A stretch of 18,363 nucleotides of DNA from Candidatus Altarchaeales archaeon WOR_SM1_86-2 (GCA_001723855.1 MCBC01000142.1:1-18363); one strand, 5' to 3'. Shown: positions 6,949-13,932, counted from the stretch's first letter. Notes: generated by a model from the sequence alone, not told the origin. Made by a program: numbers and translations.

Positions 6949-8322
6949 ATGAACAAAAAAGAATTAATCAACCACCTGGAAGACATAGAATGGGAAGATT
7001 TTGAAGTGAAAGAAGCTAAAACCGAAGTTCTTAAGAGTGCATGGGAGACGGTGAGTGCTTTTTCCAATACTGCCGGCGGGTGGATTATATTCGGAGTCAA
7101 AAAAGAAAGGAAAAACTATCGGGTTATCGGGGTTGATAACCCGGGGAAAATAGAGCAGGATTTTATTACAACGCTCAGGGGAAACAAATTTAACAAAAAA
7201 ATTACCGTGAAAAGCAAAAAGTACATAATTTCAGGTAAGAGTGTGCGGGGGTTTTATGTGCCTTCCGTATCTGCAAAAGATAAACCGGTTTATTTTAATT
7301 CACAGATCAATACTTTTATCAGAACCGGCAGCGGGGACCAGAGAGCAACCATGGAGGAAATTGATGCAATGTACCGCAATTCTTCTTTTGACAAAAAAGA
7401 TGAAGAGATAACTACCTGCACCATTGATGATCTGGATACTAAAACAATAGAAAGATACAGGACGTACCTGAAAAATATTGATCCAGAGCATAGGTATAAC
7501 CTATTGTCGACCAGGGAACTACTGGAAAAATTGAGGGTTATTGTTAGCGGGAAGGTTACAATAGGTGGATTATTGGTCTTTGGGAAAGAAGATACAATAA
7601 ATAATGTTCTTTCGGATTTCAGGATTGATTACTTAGAGATAATGGGAACCTCCTATGATGATGCTCCATCGCGTTATAATTACAGGTTACCCCGGGAAGA
7701 GAATATTTATGATTATTATTTCAGTATTTTTGAGCGGTTGTTTAAGAAAATAGAAATCCCCTTCAAATTAAAAGGAGCATTCAGGGATGAAAACCAGCCG
7801 CAGGTTGCAGCTATACGAGAAGCGCTGGTGAATTTACTGATGCACGCTGATTATTTCAGCCCGGCTAAACCAAGGATCAGGGTGTTTTTAGACAGGATTG
7901 AATTCTTTAACCCCGGCTCACTGCCAAAGGATATCGAGTATATTCTTAAAGAAGATTTCTCAATGCCGAGAAATCCCGTTGTTGCCAGAATATTTAGAAT
8001 AATTAAACTTTCCGAGACCATTGGCCCGGGTTTTCATAAAATGATTAACGGGTGGGAAACCCACTATAACATCAAACCCGAAATATCCTATGATTTTGAT
8101 TTTTACAAAATCGTCTTTAGATTCAAGGGTGGCGGAATAAATGGCGGAATAAAACTCCTGGAGTATATATCTAAAAATCCCGGAAAGAGAGTTGTTAATT
8201 TTGAAAAAGGATTAAATCTTTCCAGAAGGACGATTGAACGCTGGATTGAAAAACTAAAAAGCCAGGGAAAGATAGAATTTAAAGGTAGTAAGAAAACAGG
8301 GGGGTATTACATAAAGGACTGA
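6949..8322 (+). CDS. AlbA_2/Schlafen-like ATP-binding transcriptional regulator
   Basis: A 457-residue protein of the widespread AlbA_2 plus HATPase_c_4 architecture. The AlbA_2 (Schlafen-type) domain spans about 12-130, with the E...KEA core (15-23) and AFSNTAGGWIIFGV (37-50), where the Asn-Thr-x-Gly-Gly turn is diagnostic. A GHKL-like ATPase domain covers ~250-390: the N-box is IREALVNLLMHADY (289-302), FFNPGSLP (319-326) follows, and SETIGPGFHKMINGWE (355-370) closes the lid region. The last ~60 residues form a winged helix (LNLSRRTIERWIEKLKSQGKIEFKGSKKTGGYY). Family members are predicted regulators or nucleic-acid binding ATPases, often in defence or mobile islands. Stand-alone promoter elements lie in the repeat copy B just upstream. 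The target is unknown. Confidence 0.88.
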   Translation: MNKKELINHLEDIEWEDFEVKEAKTEVLKSAWETVSAFSNTAGGWIIFGVKKERKNYRVIGVDNPGKIEQDFITTLRGNKFNKKITVKSKKYIISGKSVRGFYVPSVSAKDKPVYFNSQINTFIRTGSGDQRATMEEIDAMYRNSSFDKKDEEITTCTIDDLDTKTIERYRTYLKNIDPEHRYNLLSTRELLEKLRVIVSGKVTIGGLLVFGKEDTINNVLSDFRIDYLEIMGTSYDDAPSRYNYRLPREENIYDYYFSIFERLFKKIEIPFKLKGAFRDENQPQVAAIREALVNLLMHADYFSPAKPRIRVFLDRIEFFNPGSLPKDIEYILKEDFSMPRNPVVARIFRIIKLSETIGPGFHKMINGWETHYNIKPEISYDFDFYKIVFRFKGGGINGGIKLLEYISKNPGKRVVNFEKGLNLSRRTIERWIEKLKSQGKIEFKGSKKTGGYYIKD

Positions 8323-8341
8323 GAATTAATGGTCCCGGAGA

Positions 8342-9169
8342 TTGAAGAATTTTTGGGATGAATACAAAAAAATGAAATATACTAAGTACGAGGATATAAT
8401 AAATAGGCACATACATTCGTTGGAGTTTCTGAGAGAAGAATTTTCAGGCATGGATAATCTAACGGATTTAAAGGTGATCATGGGCATCCGTGACTGGGAT
8501 GACTCCGCATGCGTAAAATTTGGCGGGAAGAAATTGGTTGCGAGCGTTGACGGTCCCTATAAAAAAAGGCTGGTGATGAAGTCCGCTCTGATCCACGCAT
8601 CTACAGATGTTGTTGTCAAGGGCGCTGTGCCTTTATTTGCCCTGGATACATTGATCGGGGGCAGAGAGGATATAGAAGAGATGGCTGCCTCTTTAAGAGT
8701 TCAATCTGAGGCGATGAAAATCCCGATTTTAGGGGGGAATACTATGTTTGAGGAAAACGCAAAACCCAGGGCAAATCTGGCCGTGATTGGAGAATTAATG
8801 CTTGACGAGCCGATAAGGGACTGCGGGGCAAAGAAAGGGGACAAATTGATGTTGATCGGGGAGCCGATATGGGGCGACCAGGAAGAGAGGATCGAGAAAG
8901 CGAAGAGGTTATTTTTTACATGGTTTGAAATTCTAAGCGCCGGGGTTAAAGTGAACGCCTCAAAGGACGTGACAAAAGGCGGGTTGATCTCAACCATCTA
9001 TGAAATTTCCGAGAAAAGCGGCGCGGAGTTTGAAATTCGGTCCATAGACGCTAAAGTGCATCTTACCCGAAACCTGGATAACTTTTTGATCTCATTGGAT
9101 GCAAAAGAATGCGAAAGGGTTTTAGATATATGTAAACGAAATGATTGTCATGTTTCCGTCTTAAATTAA
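8342..9169 (+). CDS. AIR synthase-related protein (PurM/ThiL/HypE superfamily)
   Basis: A 275-residue protein if the TTG at 8342 is used. An ATG at 8372, which gives 265 residues, is a fair alternative, because neither start has a well-placed ribosome binding site. The N-terminal half carries the superfamily nucleotide-binding pattern: MGIRDWDDSACVKFGGKKLVAS, then KSALIHASTDVVVKGAVPLFALDTLIGG (the S-x-(N/T)D strand-helix that binds ATP and Mg2+), and IPILGGNT. The second half has VTKGGLIST (compare D.T.GGL...L in ThiL, HypE and SelD). Members phosphorylate or dehydrate small substrates using ATP. The substrate is not identifiable here, and it lacks the exact signatures of ThiL or SelD that I know. 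It lies 19 bases after the Schlafen-like gene but has higher GC and differs in texture, so it marks the right edge of the island. Confidence 0.75.
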   Translation: MKNFWDEYKKMKYTKYEDIINRHIHSLEFLREEFSGMDNLTDLKVIMGIRDWDDSACVKFGGKKLVASVDGPYKKRLVMKSALIHASTDVVVKGAVPLFALDTLIGGREDIEEMAASLRVQSEAMKIPILGGNTMFEENAKPRANLAVIGELMLDEPIRDCGAKKGDKLMLIGEPIWGDQEERIEKAKRLFFTWFEILSAGVKVNASKDVTKGGLISTIYEISEKSGAEFEIRSIDAKVHLTRNLDNFLISLDAKECERVLDICKRNDCHVSVLN

Positions 9170-9203
9170 TCTTGTCTTTTTATTTTTAATTTTTAAATTA
9201 TAT

Positions 9204-9236
9204 TTTGATAACACTTTTTTTAAAAAGTTTTTAACA
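9204..9236 (+). promoter_or_regulatory. Leader of the stalk protein gene with a small palindrome
   Basis: The AT-rich gap before the P1 gene contains TATA-like TTAAATTATATTTTG (around 9193-9207), followed by the palindrome ACTTTTT-TT-AAAAAGT inside a TTTTGATAA...GTTTTT context. Nearly the same string occurs inside the DUF1464 gene (13563-13591). It may be the promoter or upstream binding region for this ribosomal gene; the ATG follows with no Shine-Dalgarno. Confidence 0.4.
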
Positions 9237-9250
9237 ATAAAAATCAAAAA

Positions 9251-9580
9251 ATGGAGTATGTATATGGAGCAATGTTATTGCATTCAGCAGGACAGGAAAT
9301 AAACGAGGCAAATTTGAAGAAGGTGATGACTGCATCCGGGATTAAACCCGATGCATCAAGGATAAAGGCGTTGATTGCATCTCTCGAGGATGTGGATATT
9401 GACGAGGCCATAAGCACCGCCGCCCCGATTGCCACGGCAGCACCCCCGGCAGGGGCACCCCAGGCAGCCGAGGCAGCACCGGGAGAGGAAGAAAAAGCCG
9501 AGGGGAAGGAGGAGAAGAAAAAGGAAGAAGAAAAAGGTGAAGAAGAGGCCGCTGCCGGATTAGCGGGTTTATTCGGCTAA
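9251..9580 (+). CDS. rpl12: Archaeal ribosomal stalk protein P1 (L12)
   Basis: A 109-residue acidic stalk protein of the large ribosomal subunit. In multiple copies on P0 it recruits elongation factors to the GTPase centre. The N-terminal dimerisation helices read [55 protein letters not shown]. They are followed by an Ala/Pro-rich hinge (~60-78), a Glu/Lys-charged stretch, and the C-terminal GLAGLFG that contacts the factors. Length and layout are typical. In many archaea L12 follows L1 and L10; here those genes are absent and the upstream neighbour is an AIR-synthase-related gene, so the operon has been broken or rearranged. A small gene begins 16 bases downstream. Confidence 0.97.
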   Translation: MEYVYGAMLLHSAGQEINEANLKKVMTASGIKPDASRIKALIASLEDVDIDEAISTAAPIATAAPPAGAPQAAEAAPGEEEKAEGKEEKKKEEEKGEEEAAAGLAGLFG

Positions 9581-9596
9581 GAAAAACAGGATAAAA

Positions 9597-9851
9597 ATGC
9601 TTGAGGACAGATATGATGAGGCGGTTAAAATAGTTTTTGAAGTTATCGAAAAAAACGCCGGCGGGGTAGGAGGGGTGGTCCCGCAGAAAACGGTTGTTGA
9701 AGAAGTGGGGAAAACAGGGATAATCAGCGAGGCTGCGGTTTATAGATACATATCCGAAATGGAAGAGGAGGGGTTTATCGAGAAACAAAAAACAAATAGC
9801 GGGAATAATCTGGTCTTAAAATCCCTATACAAACCCGCCTCTGGTTTATGA
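9597..9851 (+). CDS. Small predicted helix-turn-helix protein (84 aa)
   Basis: The order of predicted elements suggests a minimal winged helix: a first helix YDEAVKIVFEVIEKN, then KTVVEEVGKTG, a recognition-like helix ISEAAVYRYISEMEEEGFIEKQ, and a short wing NSGNNLVLKSLYKP. No specific family is recognised, and the GGVGGVV linker after helix 1 is unusual. It begins 16 bases after the P1 stop, so is probably cotranscribed with the ribosomal protein. It could be a regulator or a ribosome-associated factor; this is inference only. Confidence 0.65.
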   Translation: MLEDRYDEAVKIVFEVIEKNAGGVGGVVPQKTVVEEVGKTGIISEAAVYRYISEMEEEGFIEKQKTNSGNNLVLKSLYKPASGL

Positions 9852-9864
9852 TTTGATTTTTATA

Positions 9865-9924
9865 TGTATTAGAAAGTATATACTTTCTAATAATACATCA
9901 AAATTTTTGCGAAGCAAAAATTTT
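9865..9924. terminator. Two strong inverted repeats between convergent genes
   Basis: First, 9869-9890 is a perfect 22-bp palindrome with arms TTAGAAAGTAT / ATACTTTCTAA. Outer bases extend the pairing with a 3-nt bulge. Second, 9900-9924 has perfect 11-bp arms AAAATTTTTGC / GCAAAAATTTT around a GAA loop, with extra T just after. They sit between the convergent small HTH-like gene and tbp, so a shared bidirectional terminator is the simplest reading. The uninterrupted 22-bp palindrome would also suit a dimeric regulator. Confidence 0.55.
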
Positions 9925-9998
9925 TCTTGTATTCAATTTGGCTGCGGGAATTTTCTGCTCAGGCGCGTGTCACATTTCCCTCGGGAATTTTAAGTTAG

Positions 9999-11111
9999 CT
10001 AGAATTCTTCCGAGATCGTAGCATCCTCCCCAAATTCATCTACAATATCCTTAGTTCTTTGAGCGGCAAGTTTTAACTCGCTGAGGTCTTTTGCCCCTGT
10101 TATGATCATCCTTCCCGATCTGAATATAAGCATCACTGTTCTCGGATCCCTGAGTCTGAGAATAAGTCCCGGGAACTGCTCTGGTTCATACTCTGTATTT
10201 TCGCATTCCATAGCCATGAAATCAAGATTTACGCTGTGTCCTATATCTGACGACGCCACAATATTCTGGACCTCAACATCAGGGGGCTCCTTGATAACCA
10301 TCCCCACCTCCTCAAACTTCTTTATCAATCTCTCTTTTGCGAGATCAATGGCTGCGGGGGACTTTGCCCCGGTGCAAATAATCTTTCCTGAACTAAAGAT
10401 AAGCATTGCTACCCTGAGAATATTATCCCGATCCTCCTTAGCCTTCAATTTTTCCTTCTTACTCATCCTGCTTAGTTCCTTCTTTGAGTATTCTCTTGGC
10501 GGGGTTCTTGACTTGCCGTTTGCATCTTTTGCTCTGTCCACCACCCTGTACACAACCCCTGGGAAAGAGCGGGGGTTGTACTCTATTTCCAGTCTTTCTC
10601 CACCGGTTGCATCTTGAACATACCTTTTTGGAGCCGTATCCGATAGGTATCTCAGATTGATTTTCTTCAATTTAATTTCAACCCCTTCAGGGACTTCAAT
10701 ATTTCCTTCTCGTAATTTCTCCAGGGTTCTCTCTGCCGCAACTTCTATGCCCCCGGCAAATCTGCCCCCTTTAAGGATTATCAACCCGTCTTTATGGATA
10801 TACGCGGTAACATCCAGGATATTTCTGGCATCCTTGATGCGTTTTTTATTCCTTAAACTAATCTTGCCGGCAGTCTTTTTTACCTCCTCCATTATCGCTT
10901 GCATGAGATATTTGGGGGGTTTTCTCGGCTTGCCGTTTGCATCAATCTCGAGATCATAGATGAGGTATTTAACTTTTTTATCCTCGTACTCAAACCCCTC
11001 GATTCCAGCAACTTTTTCCAGATCTATTTGCTTATTCAACTCCACATACGGGTGAACGGTTATTGCCGAGACTATATTTTCAATTTCTATGTCCGTTATT
11101 TCTACATCCAT
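9999..11111 (-). CDS. tbp: TATA-binding protein with three half-repeats and stirrup insertions
   Basis: TBP nucleates archaeal transcription by bending promoter DNA with TFB. Normal archaeal TBP has ~180-190 residues and two half-repeats; this one has 370 residues. Residues 278-358 are a canonical half: VEVQNIVASSDIG, EYEPEQFPGLILRL, TVMLIFRSGRMIITGAK. Residues 143-272 are a second half with YNPRSFPGVVYRV and VAMLIFSSGKIICTGAK. Between these two strands, exactly at the stirrup, is a ~35-residue insertion (about 194-229). Residues 8-138 are a more diverged third half (IENIVSAITV ... LDVTAYIHKDGLIILKGGR) with a ~40-residue insertion at the same place (about 56-97). Both insertions start with DANGK(P/S)R(K/T)PP. 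The frame is unbroken. L39e lies 29 bases upstream on the same strand. Family assignment is certain; the function of the extra lobe is unknown. Confidence 0.93.
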   Translation of the reverse strand: MDVEITDIEIENIVSAITVHPYVELNKQIDLEKVAGIEGFEYEDKKVKYLIYDLEIDANGKPRKPPKYLMQAIMEEVKKTAGKISLRNKKRIKDARNILDVTAYIHKDGLIILKGGRFAGGIEVAAERTLEKLREGNIEVPEGVEIKLKKINLRYLSDTAPKRYVQDATGGERLEIEYNPRSFPGVVYRVVDRAKDANGKSRTPPREYSKKELSRMSKKEKLKAKEDRDNILRVAMLIFSSGKIICTGAKSPAAIDLAKERLIKKFEEVGMVIKEPPDVEVQNIVASSDIGHSVNLDFMAMECENTEYEPEQFPGLILRLRDPRTVMLIFRSGRMIITGAKDLSELKLAAQRTKDIVDEFGEDATISEEF

Positions 11112-11140
11112 TTTGAGGTTTACTATTTTTTGATAAAAAA

Positions 11141-11296
11141 TTAGAATATTTTATTTTTTCTCCAATGTCTTCCCGATTTTGGGCTCCCTCTGACCTTTTT
11201 GTTCGTTCGTAGCCTCACCCAGTATGGGGCTCCCTTTTTTGTCTTGTTCTCCTTTACCAGTATATCCTTTATCTTTTTCGTTCTAATACTTGACAT
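11141..11296 (-). CDS. rpl39e: Ribosomal protein L39e
   Basis: A 51-codon gene, exactly the family's length. The product begins MSSIRTKKIKDILVKENK and continues GAPYWVRLRTNKKVRGSP, then GRHWRKNK. It matches the L39e pattern (..RRVPVWVRLKTNRKVRxNPKRRHWRRSK), with the conserved Trp residues at 26 and 45 and very high Lys/Arg content. L39e lies in the exit tunnel of the large subunit. The N-terminus lacks the usual GSHKPLGKK-type residues but keeps the basic helix. The start ATG is 19 bases from a palindromic TATA region shared with the divergent NMD3 gene. TBP starts 29 bases after the stop, so L39e and TBP are probably one transcript, coupling ribosome and basal transcription supply. Confidence 0.88.
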   Translation of the reverse strand: MSSIRTKKIKDILVKENKTKKGAPYWVRLRTNKKVRGSPKSGRHWRKNKIF

Positions 11297-11310
11297 TGAT
11301 TCTTTTTTAC

Positions 11311-11326
11311 AATTATATAAAAATAA
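11311..11326. promoter_or_regulatory. Shared bidirectional TATA region, L39e/TBP and NMD3
   Basis: The only 41 bp between divergent starts contain AATTATATAAAAATA. TTATATAAAA serves NMD3 (ATG 25 bases on), and on the other strand TTTATATAATT serves L39e (ATG about 19 bases on). Both transcripts would be leaderless. Because TBP lies in the L39e operon, TBP could act at its own promoter here. Confidence 0.55.
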
Positions 11327-11337
11327 AAATAAAAGAC

Positions 11338-11967
11338 ATGTTTTGTCCGAGGTGTGGGAAAGAGAGCGGTGGTTTGTGTACTGATTGTTATTTGGAATTG
11401 CATCCCGTGAAGGTTAATGAATTTAAGGTCACTGCCTGTTCATGCGGTCGTTACCTGCATAAAAGAAACTGGGTCAGAATGGAGGAGATGATTGATGACT
11501 TAGTCGGGAGAAATCTCCTGATCCCGGATGAAATAACTCTGCAGGGGGTTGAGATCAGGCATTATATCGGTGAAGGCAGAGTTAACCTTGAGATCGAGAT
11601 TGTTGCGAGATATAAGGAAAAAGTGATTGAGATGAAATTAAAACCGGAGGTGAGGGTAGAAAAACAGCAATGCATCGTATGCAGCAGACAGGCGAGTGGT
11701 TATTATGAGGCGATATTGCAGGTCAGGGTTGAAAATCACGAGGGGGTATTGGATAACCTAAATCCTGATTTTATTTCTAAGGTAGAGCGGGTGAGAGGGG
11801 GCGCGGACATCTATCTCACATCATTCAGATACGCAAAACAACTCGGTAGAGAATTTATGAACAAAGGTTTTTCTGTAAAGGAAACCAGGAAACAGGCTGG
11901 GATGAGGAGCGGTAAAAGCATATACAGGACTTACCTGTCGGTGAAAAACAACCTTCAGAAAGGTTGA
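11338..11967 (+). CDS. nmd3: NMD3-family ribosome biogenesis protein
   Basis: A 209-residue archaeal NMD3 homologue. In eukaryotes NMD3 is the export adaptor of the large subunit; archaeal proteins keep the ribosome-binding part. The N-terminal zinc site is MFCPRCGKESGGLCTDC (Cys3, 6, 14, 17). A second site is split between CSC (34, 36) and CIVC (112, 115), followed by SGYYEAILQVR, a family signature. I chose the ATG at 11338 over upstream in-frame starts, because extra residues (MTLILFYNYIKIKIKD) would translate the TATA box and precede the invariant CPRCG. The last codons (NNLQKG) lie in the repeated hairpin CAACCTTCAGAAAGGTTG, so the 3' end of the gene may have been reshaped by that element. 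Confidence 0.9.
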   Translation: MFCPRCGKESGGLCTDCYLELHPVKVNEFKVTACSCGRYLHKRNWVRMEEMIDDLVGRNLLIPDEITLQGVEIRHYIGEGRVNLEIEIVARYKEKVIEMKLKPEVRVEKQQCIVCSRQASGYYEAILQVRVENHEGVLDNLNPDFISKVERVRGGADIYLTSFRYAKQLGREFMNKGFSVKETRKQAGMRSGKSIYRTYLSVKNNLQKG

Positions 11968-11975
11968 TCATCAGA
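11944..11975 (+). repeat. 32-bp repeat with hairpin, copy 1 (3' end of NMD3)
   Basis: The block AAAAA, then hairpin CAACCTTCAGAAAGGTTG (11949-11966), then ATCATCAGA. It matches the minus strand of 13933-13964 at 31 of 32 positions. The hairpin core also occurs on the minus strand of 14453-14470. Each copy lies at the 3' end of a gene in the direction of transcription (NMD3, dph2 fragment, tRNA). Candidate 3'-end element or small mobile repeat. Confidence 0.75.
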
Positions 11976-12027
11976 TGTGGAAGACACTGCGTGTCTTACA
12001 CGTGTCAGACATTTATGTCTGCCACAT
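11975..12027 (+). other. Multi-branched hairpin structure between convergent genes
   Basis: A closing stem ATGTGG (11975-11980) / CCACAT (12022-12027) exactly encloses two adjoining hairpins: AAGACAC-TGC-GTGTCTT (11981-11997) and CAGACAT-TT-ATGTCTG (12006-12021). They are separated by the palindrome ACACGTGT. No base is left unpaired at the junctions next to the closing stem. It could be a structured RNA, a shared terminator of NMD3 and the MBL gene, or a cruciform. Confidence 0.5.
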
Positions 12028-12055
12028 GCCATCTTCGCTTCGCTCGATGACACGA

Positions 12056-12835
12056 TTAAAATCCACTCAACTTTATCTGCTTTTCTACCTTATCCAACTC
12101 TTCAAGGTTCAATGTCATGCCGTCTTTTGCCGCAATTGTCCTAACCCCTGATTCATCTTCGATATACCTCGCTTCATTATCTGGATTAGAGTTCAGCATC
12201 TGTACCCCGAAGTGGTTGATTATCGCAAGTTCCGGCTTTGCTTGCTTTACAATTTTCAACGCCTTATCTGTATTTAAATGCGTCTCAATCCCCCTTCCCT
12301 TCGGAAAAATAACATTGAGAATCAAAATCTTTGAATCCATGTAGTTCCTTACCAGTTCTTTTGAATAATCGGTATCTGACGCGTAACAAACCACCCCCTC
12401 TTTGGTAAAGAATTTAAAGCCGAGCGCATTTTCATGTTTGCATGTGGGCAATGCCTCCACTCTAATATCTTCAATTTTGAATTTTTCATTGGGCTTCGGT
12501 GTAATAACCTCCACGGCGCTTTTATGGTACCCTGAAATGTAAGCAAGGGTTTGAGGGGTTGTTACCAGCGCGCCCCTTTTCTTCTTCATCCCCCCGGTCA
12601 TTGCCTCTATCATAACTTCCGCATCATTATAATGGTCGAGATGATTATGCGACACCAATACGGCATCCAGTTTATTTATCTCCCTGTGAAACTGTAACGC
12701 CCTGATCAGTGCGCCTGGCCCCGGGTCAAGAACGATTTTCGCACCAAAATCCAGCCAGATCCCGCCGGAGTATCTTCTCTGGGATAAGATAATATACCTT
12801 CCCCCGCCGGTTCCAAGGAAAGTTATGGAATTCAT
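12056..12835 (-). CDS. Metallo-beta-lactamase-fold metal-dependent hydrolase
   Basis: A 259-residue MBL-fold protein. ITFLGTGGG (4-12) is the first strand and LDPGPG (36-41) the second. SHNHLDHYND (62-71) carries the metal-binding His63 (motif start), His65, Asp67 and His68. His134 (TCKHENALGF), Asp154 (YASDTD) and His208 (INHFG) complete a dinuclear site. The overall pattern resembles RNase Z/ElaC- or UlaG-like small hydrolases, but with no exosite arm or beta-CASP domain, so the substrate could be a nucleic acid or a small molecule. It starts 24 bases after the DUF1464 stop in the same direction, making a likely two-gene operon, and converges on NMD3. Confidence 0.9.
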   Translation of the reverse strand: MNSITFLGTGGGRYIILSQRRYSGGIWLDFGAKIVLDPGPGALIRALQFHREINKLDAVLVSHNHLDHYNDAEVMIEAMTGGMKKKRGALVTTPQTLAYISGYHKSAVEVITPKPNEKFKIEDIRVEALPTCKHENALGFKFFTKEGVVCYASDTDYSKELVRNYMDSKILILNVIFPKGRGIETHLNTDKALKIVKQAKPELAIINHFGVQMLNSNPDNEARYIEDESGVRTIAAKDGMTLNLEELDKVEKQIKLSGF

Positions 12836-12859
12836 TCTATTATTTTTTGAGATATAAGG

Positions 12860-13831
12860 TTAAAAGAGCATATAATCAAAAACGCTTCCAGAGGAGTTTT
12901 TTATTTCCATGCGGTCTACAAGTGCCTTATATTTCCCCCCCCCCAGGCCGTCGACAATAATTGCAGCACCCTGTGCGGCGTTACTCGCTTCAGCATAGCC
13001 TTTTAATTCCCTGATGTCCATTTTAATCCTCTTCTCTAACTCTTTTCTAACCTCTGGAACCTCCTTACTTTTTGATAAAAGAACGGTTTTTGCATCCATA
13101 CAGGATGCTGAAGAATAAATGTCCTTTACGATGCCTTCAATAAAATAATCCAACGCCAGTTTTTTGTCTTTAATGTAAGAAAATCCCCCCTTAAATAAAT
13201 TTTCTTTTTCAACATCGTATAAGTATGCCGCCTCGCCATCCAGCCCTCCGGATGACCTGAAACCGGATGACGCTAAAGTCCCACCGATCCCATCAACAAT
13301 CTTCCCGCACTCAACCGCGATAAATGCGTTGAACGCAGATCCTATTTCGGCAAGTATAAAAGAAGCATCTTCACGATCGTCAAAAGTTGAGATTCCCGCG
13401 GCAGCACTGCAGACTTTATCCGGTGTCCCCATATCGATCTTATTTATTTTTCTGTGAACCGGAACGGTGGGGAGGTGCTTAACCCCCGGTAAAACCACCG
13501 CAGGGATTTCATTCTCAACCATCAATCCCAGAACTTTGGTCACACCCAGGTTTGCTCCTTTTTTTTTGATAAAACTTTTTTTAAAAGTTTTCTTCAAGGT
13601 TATCTGAAAAAAATCGCCATCGTTCAAATCCCCGATTCTTTTAAGCGGCAGGCCATAACCGGACGGGGCATTAACCAGATCCGGATTAAATTCCTTGATT
13701 AAATTTATCACCAACCCCGGCTCTTTCTTTACCTTTCCCGTCGGAACGGTTTCATCCAGAATTAAATTCCCGTCCTCCAGGCATACAAAATCCCATGTTC
13801 TCGTCCCGGGGTCTATTCCGATTGCTCTCAT
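12860..13831 (-). CDS. DUF1464 family protein (acetate/butyrate-kinase-like fold)
   Basis: A 323-residue archaeal DUF1464 member. MRAIGIDPGTRTWDFVCLEDG (1-21) is the phosphate-1 loop of an ASKHA (actin/sugar kinase) fold. NAPSGYGLPLKR (54-65), the Gly-rich GGTLASSGFRSSGGLDGE region and AQGAAIIVDGLGGGKY near the C-terminus fit the family, which is annotated only as predicted butyrate-kinase-like. Function is unproven. Odd point: residues 79-91 (LKKTFKKSFIKKK) are encoded by a perfect hairpin (13571-13591, arms AAAACTTTT) also found in the P1 promoter. This could be a repeat captured in the coding sequence, because the flanks are not Lys-rich. TATA-like CTTTATAATA lies about 25 bases upstream. 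It is probably cotranscribed with the MBL gene. Confidence 0.85.
   Translation of the reverse strand: MRAIGIDPGTRTWDFVCLEDGNLILDETVPTGKVKKEPGLVINLIKEFNPDLVNAPSGYGLPLKRIGDLNDGDFFQITLKKTFKKSFIKKKGANLGVTKVLGLMVENEIPAVVLPGVKHLPTVPVHRKINKIDMGTPDKVCSAAAGISTFDDREDASFILAEIGSAFNAFIAVECGKIVDGIGGTLASSGFRSSGGLDGEAAYLYDVEKENLFKGGFSYIKDKKLALDYFIEGIVKDIYSSASCMDAKTVLLSKSKEVPEVRKELEKRIKMDIRELKGYAEASNAAQGAAIIVDGLGGGKYKALVDRMEIKNSSGSVFDYMLF
13571..13591 (-). repeat. Perfect hairpin inside the DUF1464 gene
   Basis: The arms AAAACTTTT / AAAAGTTTT pair around a TTT loop and are preceded by TTTTGAT. The same string with two small changes occurs in the P1 leader (9204-9228). On the coding strand it encodes the Lys-rich KKTFKKSF. 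Confidence 0.6.
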
Positions 13832-13908
13832 CTTTTTATTGTATTATAAAGTATATGATTTTCCCTACTCGTGACTCTGCTCCATGTAAATATTGTTGCG
13901 CAAGGCAT

Positions 13909-13927
13909 TGGGGGGGTTTACCCCCCA
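13909..13927. other. G7/C6 hairpin in the dph2-DUF1464 gap
   Basis: TGGGGGG pairs with CCCCCCA around a GTTTA loop, a very GC-rich stem in AT-rich surroundings. It lies 3' of the dph2 fragment and 80 bp 5' of the DUF1464 start. It may end the dph2 transcript. Confidence 0.45.
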
Positions 13928-13932
13928 TTCAT

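Noticed and set aside
9925..9998. Possible small RNA between the convergent genes
   Set aside because: Only a short direct repeat GGGAATTTT is present; no stem or tRNA-like pattern supports an RNA gene.
10102..10617. 171-residue plus-strand ORF and others opposite tbp
   Set aside because: Antisense shadow of tbp; hydrophobic/Ser-rich composition and no motif, while the minus frame is unmistakably TBP.
11290..11337. Longer NMD3 start giving 225 residues
   Set aside because: The extra residues translate the promoter region and the family begins at CPRCG; the ATG at 11338 fits.
9865..13860. TGTATTA(G/T)AAAGTATAT at 9865 and 13840
   Set aside because: Short AT-rich similarity; the second site is explained by the DUF1464 TATA region, so it could be chance.
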